From: JBFIHZ01 sp041601535
GTDB taxonomy: Bacteria; Pseudomonadota; Gammaproteobacteria; Xanthomonadales; SZUA-36
Assembly: GCA_041601535.1 (NCBI GenBank)
Contig: JBFIHZ010000248.1
Location: forward strand, 1-6,500
Direction of reading: 5' to 3'
Length of the DNA: 6,500 nucleotides
Shown: piece by piece, positions 5,175 to 6,500 of the stretch
How positions within the stretch are numbered: position 1 is the stretch's first letter
Layout of the letters: each line of letters begins with the position of its first letter
Translations under genes and position numbers: made by a program
Notes under the pieces: model-generated
What the model saw: the letters and a program-made list of their open reading frames with translations, nothing else
What the model was told of the DNA's origin: nothing
The model's database searches: none

Positions 5175-6500
5175 ATGAAGCCCATGCACGCCACTGTGGA
5201 CGATAAATCGCGAATCAACAGCCTGGCCGGCGAGCCCGGCCAGGGCCTGGCCCGCCTGTTCAACCGGGCTGTGGTCATCCAGTACAGCATGGCGGTATTT
5301 GCCCTGGTGCTGGTGGCCGCGCCGCTGATCCCCATTGTCTACCAGTCGGTGATGTCCAAACCGCTGTACGACGTGGAGGCGGTGCTGACGCTGGACAACT
5401 TCGTGCGCCTGTTTTCCAACGCCAAGTTTTATGAGGCCTTGGGCAATTCCACGATCCTGTCTTTCCTGACCACGGTCATCGCCACCATTATCGGCGTCGC
5501 CACCGCGGTGCTGATTGGCCGTACCCGCATGCCGTTGCGCCGCACGCTGGGCGGCGTGGTGTTATGGCCGATGTACGTGTCCCACCTGGTGCTGGCGTTT
5601 GGCTGGTTCATGATGTACGGGCCGTCCGGTTATGTCACGCTGATTGCCAAGAGCCTGTTTGATGGCTGGTCGTGGAACCTGTATTCAATGGGTGGCATGG
5701 CCATTGTTGCCGGCGCGGCGCAGGCGCCGCTGGTGCACCTGTTCTGCACCGCATCGGTGGCCGGGGCGGATGCCTCGCTGGAAGATGCGGCGCGTACCGT
5801 GGGCGCCGGCCCCTTTACCGTGTTGCGGCGGGTCACCATTCCACTGATGCGCCCGGCCATTACCTATGCCGCCATGCTGAACTTTATCGGCTGCCTGGAA
5901 ATGCTGTCGGTGCCGCTGATTCTGGGTACGCCGGTGGGCATGGACTTTTTCACCACGTTTTTATACACCGAGGGTTTCAGTGGCAGTGAGCCGGATTATG
6001 GCATTCTCGGCGCGGCGGCCTCGGTGCTGCTGGCCATTATCAGCATCCTGATTGTGCTGCAGAACAAGCTGCTGAAAAAATCCGCCCGTTTCGTCACCGT
6101 CAAAGGCAAGGTCACGCGGCCCAAGCTGATGGACCTGGGCAAGTTCCGCTGGCCGGTGGCCATCGTGCTGCTGGTGTATTTCGTCTTTACCCTGTTCGTC
6201 ACGGTTGGCGGTTTGTTCCTGCGCGCCTTCACCACCTTCCTGACGCCCCTGCTGGCGCCGTGGGACCTGTTCACCATGGCCAATTTCAACCTGATTTTCA
6301 GCTATGAGGCCTATCAGCGCTCCATCACCAACTCGGTGCTGGTGGCCAGCCTGGGTGCTGCGGTGGCCGTTGCCCTGGTTACCCTGCTGACCATTGTCAT
6401 ACACCGTTCCGGTTTCCGTTTCCGCAGGGCGCTGGAATTCGTCGCACTGTTTCCCCGCGCCGTGCCGGGCATCGTCGCCGGCATCGGCTTTTTCTGGGGC
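5175..6500 (+). CDS. ABC transporter permease, FbpB-like, probably double-domain (partial, runs off right edge)
   Basis: Inner-membrane permease of an ABC importer. My translation gives 442 residues, open to the last base of the window. A cytoplasmic N-terminus of about 35 residues leads to the first membrane segment (about 36-57). Further hydrophobic segments lie at about 94-115, 126-147, 172-192, 231-251, 276-296, 327-349 and 387-409, and another begins near 429. The EAA loop that contacts the ATPase is clear at 203-229: E-DAARTVGAGP and PLMRPAI, with the usual Gly at 210. After the first bundle and a basic linker (about 298-325) a second membrane bundle begins. This is the pattern of fused permeases with two BPD_transp_1 domains such as FbpB or SfuB; the second EAA loop would lie beyond the window. 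ATG 5175 has a weak GGA close by; ATG 5184 is a possible alternative start. An ATPase gene is expected downstream. Confidence 0.88.
   Translation, partial: MKPMHATVDDKSRINSLAGEPGQGLARLFNRAVVIQYSMAVFALVLVAAPLIPIVYQSVMSKPLYDVEAVLTLDNFVRLFSNAKFYEALGNSTILSFLTTVIATIIGVATAVLIGRTRMPLRRTLGGVVLWPMYVSHLVLAFGWFMMYGPSGYVTLIAKSLFDGWSWNLYSMGGMAIVAGAAQAPLVHLFCTASVAGADASLEDAARTVGAGPFTVLRRVTIPLMRPAITYAAMLNFIGCLEMLSVPLILGTPVGMDFFTTFLYTEGFSGSEPDYGILGAAASVLLAIISILIVLQNKLLKKSARFVTVKGKVTRPKLMDLGKFRWPVAIVLLVYFVFTLFVTVGGLFLRAFTTFLTPLLAPWDLFTMANFNLIFSYEAYQRSITNSVLVASLGAAVAVALVTLLTIVIHRSGFRFRRALEFVALFPRAVPGIVAGIGFFWG

Noticed and set aside
5222..5242. GC-rich inverted repeat GGCCGG ... CCGGCC shortly after the permease start
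   Set aside because: It lies inside the permease reading frame, has no T tract and is the kind of match common in GC-rich codons.
1..6500. CRISPR arrays, tRNA or rRNA genes, transposases, phage or toxin-antitoxin genes
   Set aside because: No spaced direct repeats, clover-leaf sequences or mobile-element proteins were seen on either strand.

Overview
The window reads as chromosomal DNA of a GC-rich proteobacterium, most likely a gammaproteobacterium. This rests on codon use, the E. coli-like Shine-Dalgarno sites and the general look of the proteins. I cannot name a genus. It holds two divergent gene clusters separated by one AT-richer control region. Coding density is otherwise complete, and I see no RNA genes, insertion sequences or CRISPR arrays.

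Left half (1-3637, minus strand): three closely spaced genes read leftwards. In order of transcription they are an alpha/beta-hydrolase (2774-3637), a glutamine-synthetase-fold ligase of the gamma-glutamyl-amine type (1381-2727), and an NAD(P)-dependent aldehyde dehydrogenase (1-1361, its last few codons cut off by the window edge). A GS-like ligase next to an aldehyde dehydrogenase recalls gamma-glutamylation routes of amine catabolism, such as the Puu pathway for putrescine. The amine oxidase or dehydrogenase and the gamma-glutamyl hydrolase of such a route are not in the window; they could lie to the left of base 1.

Middle (3638-4026): a 389-base intergenic region with no credible gene. 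It carries a perfect 16-bp inverted repeat (3718-3733 and 3933-3948) placed almost symmetrically about 80 bases from each divergent start codon. Between the arms lie an 8-bp-arm palindrome (3849-3870), a smaller palindrome (3798-3809) and a plausible sigma70 promoter for the rightward genes. The layout suggests that one regulator co-controls both clusters.

Right half (4027-6500, plus strand): the start of an ABC importer operon. It has a periplasmic solute-binding protein with a Sec signal peptide (4027-5157), then a long, apparently double-domain permease of the ferric-iron/2-aminoethylphosphonate type (from 5175, running off the right edge). The ATPase is probably just beyond the window.

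Working model (inference): the importer brings in a small organic solute, perhaps an amine, amide or ester. The hydrolase may release the amine, the GS-like enzyme would glutamylate it, and the dehydrogenase would oxidise an aldehyde intermediate. The substrate cannot be read from the sequence.
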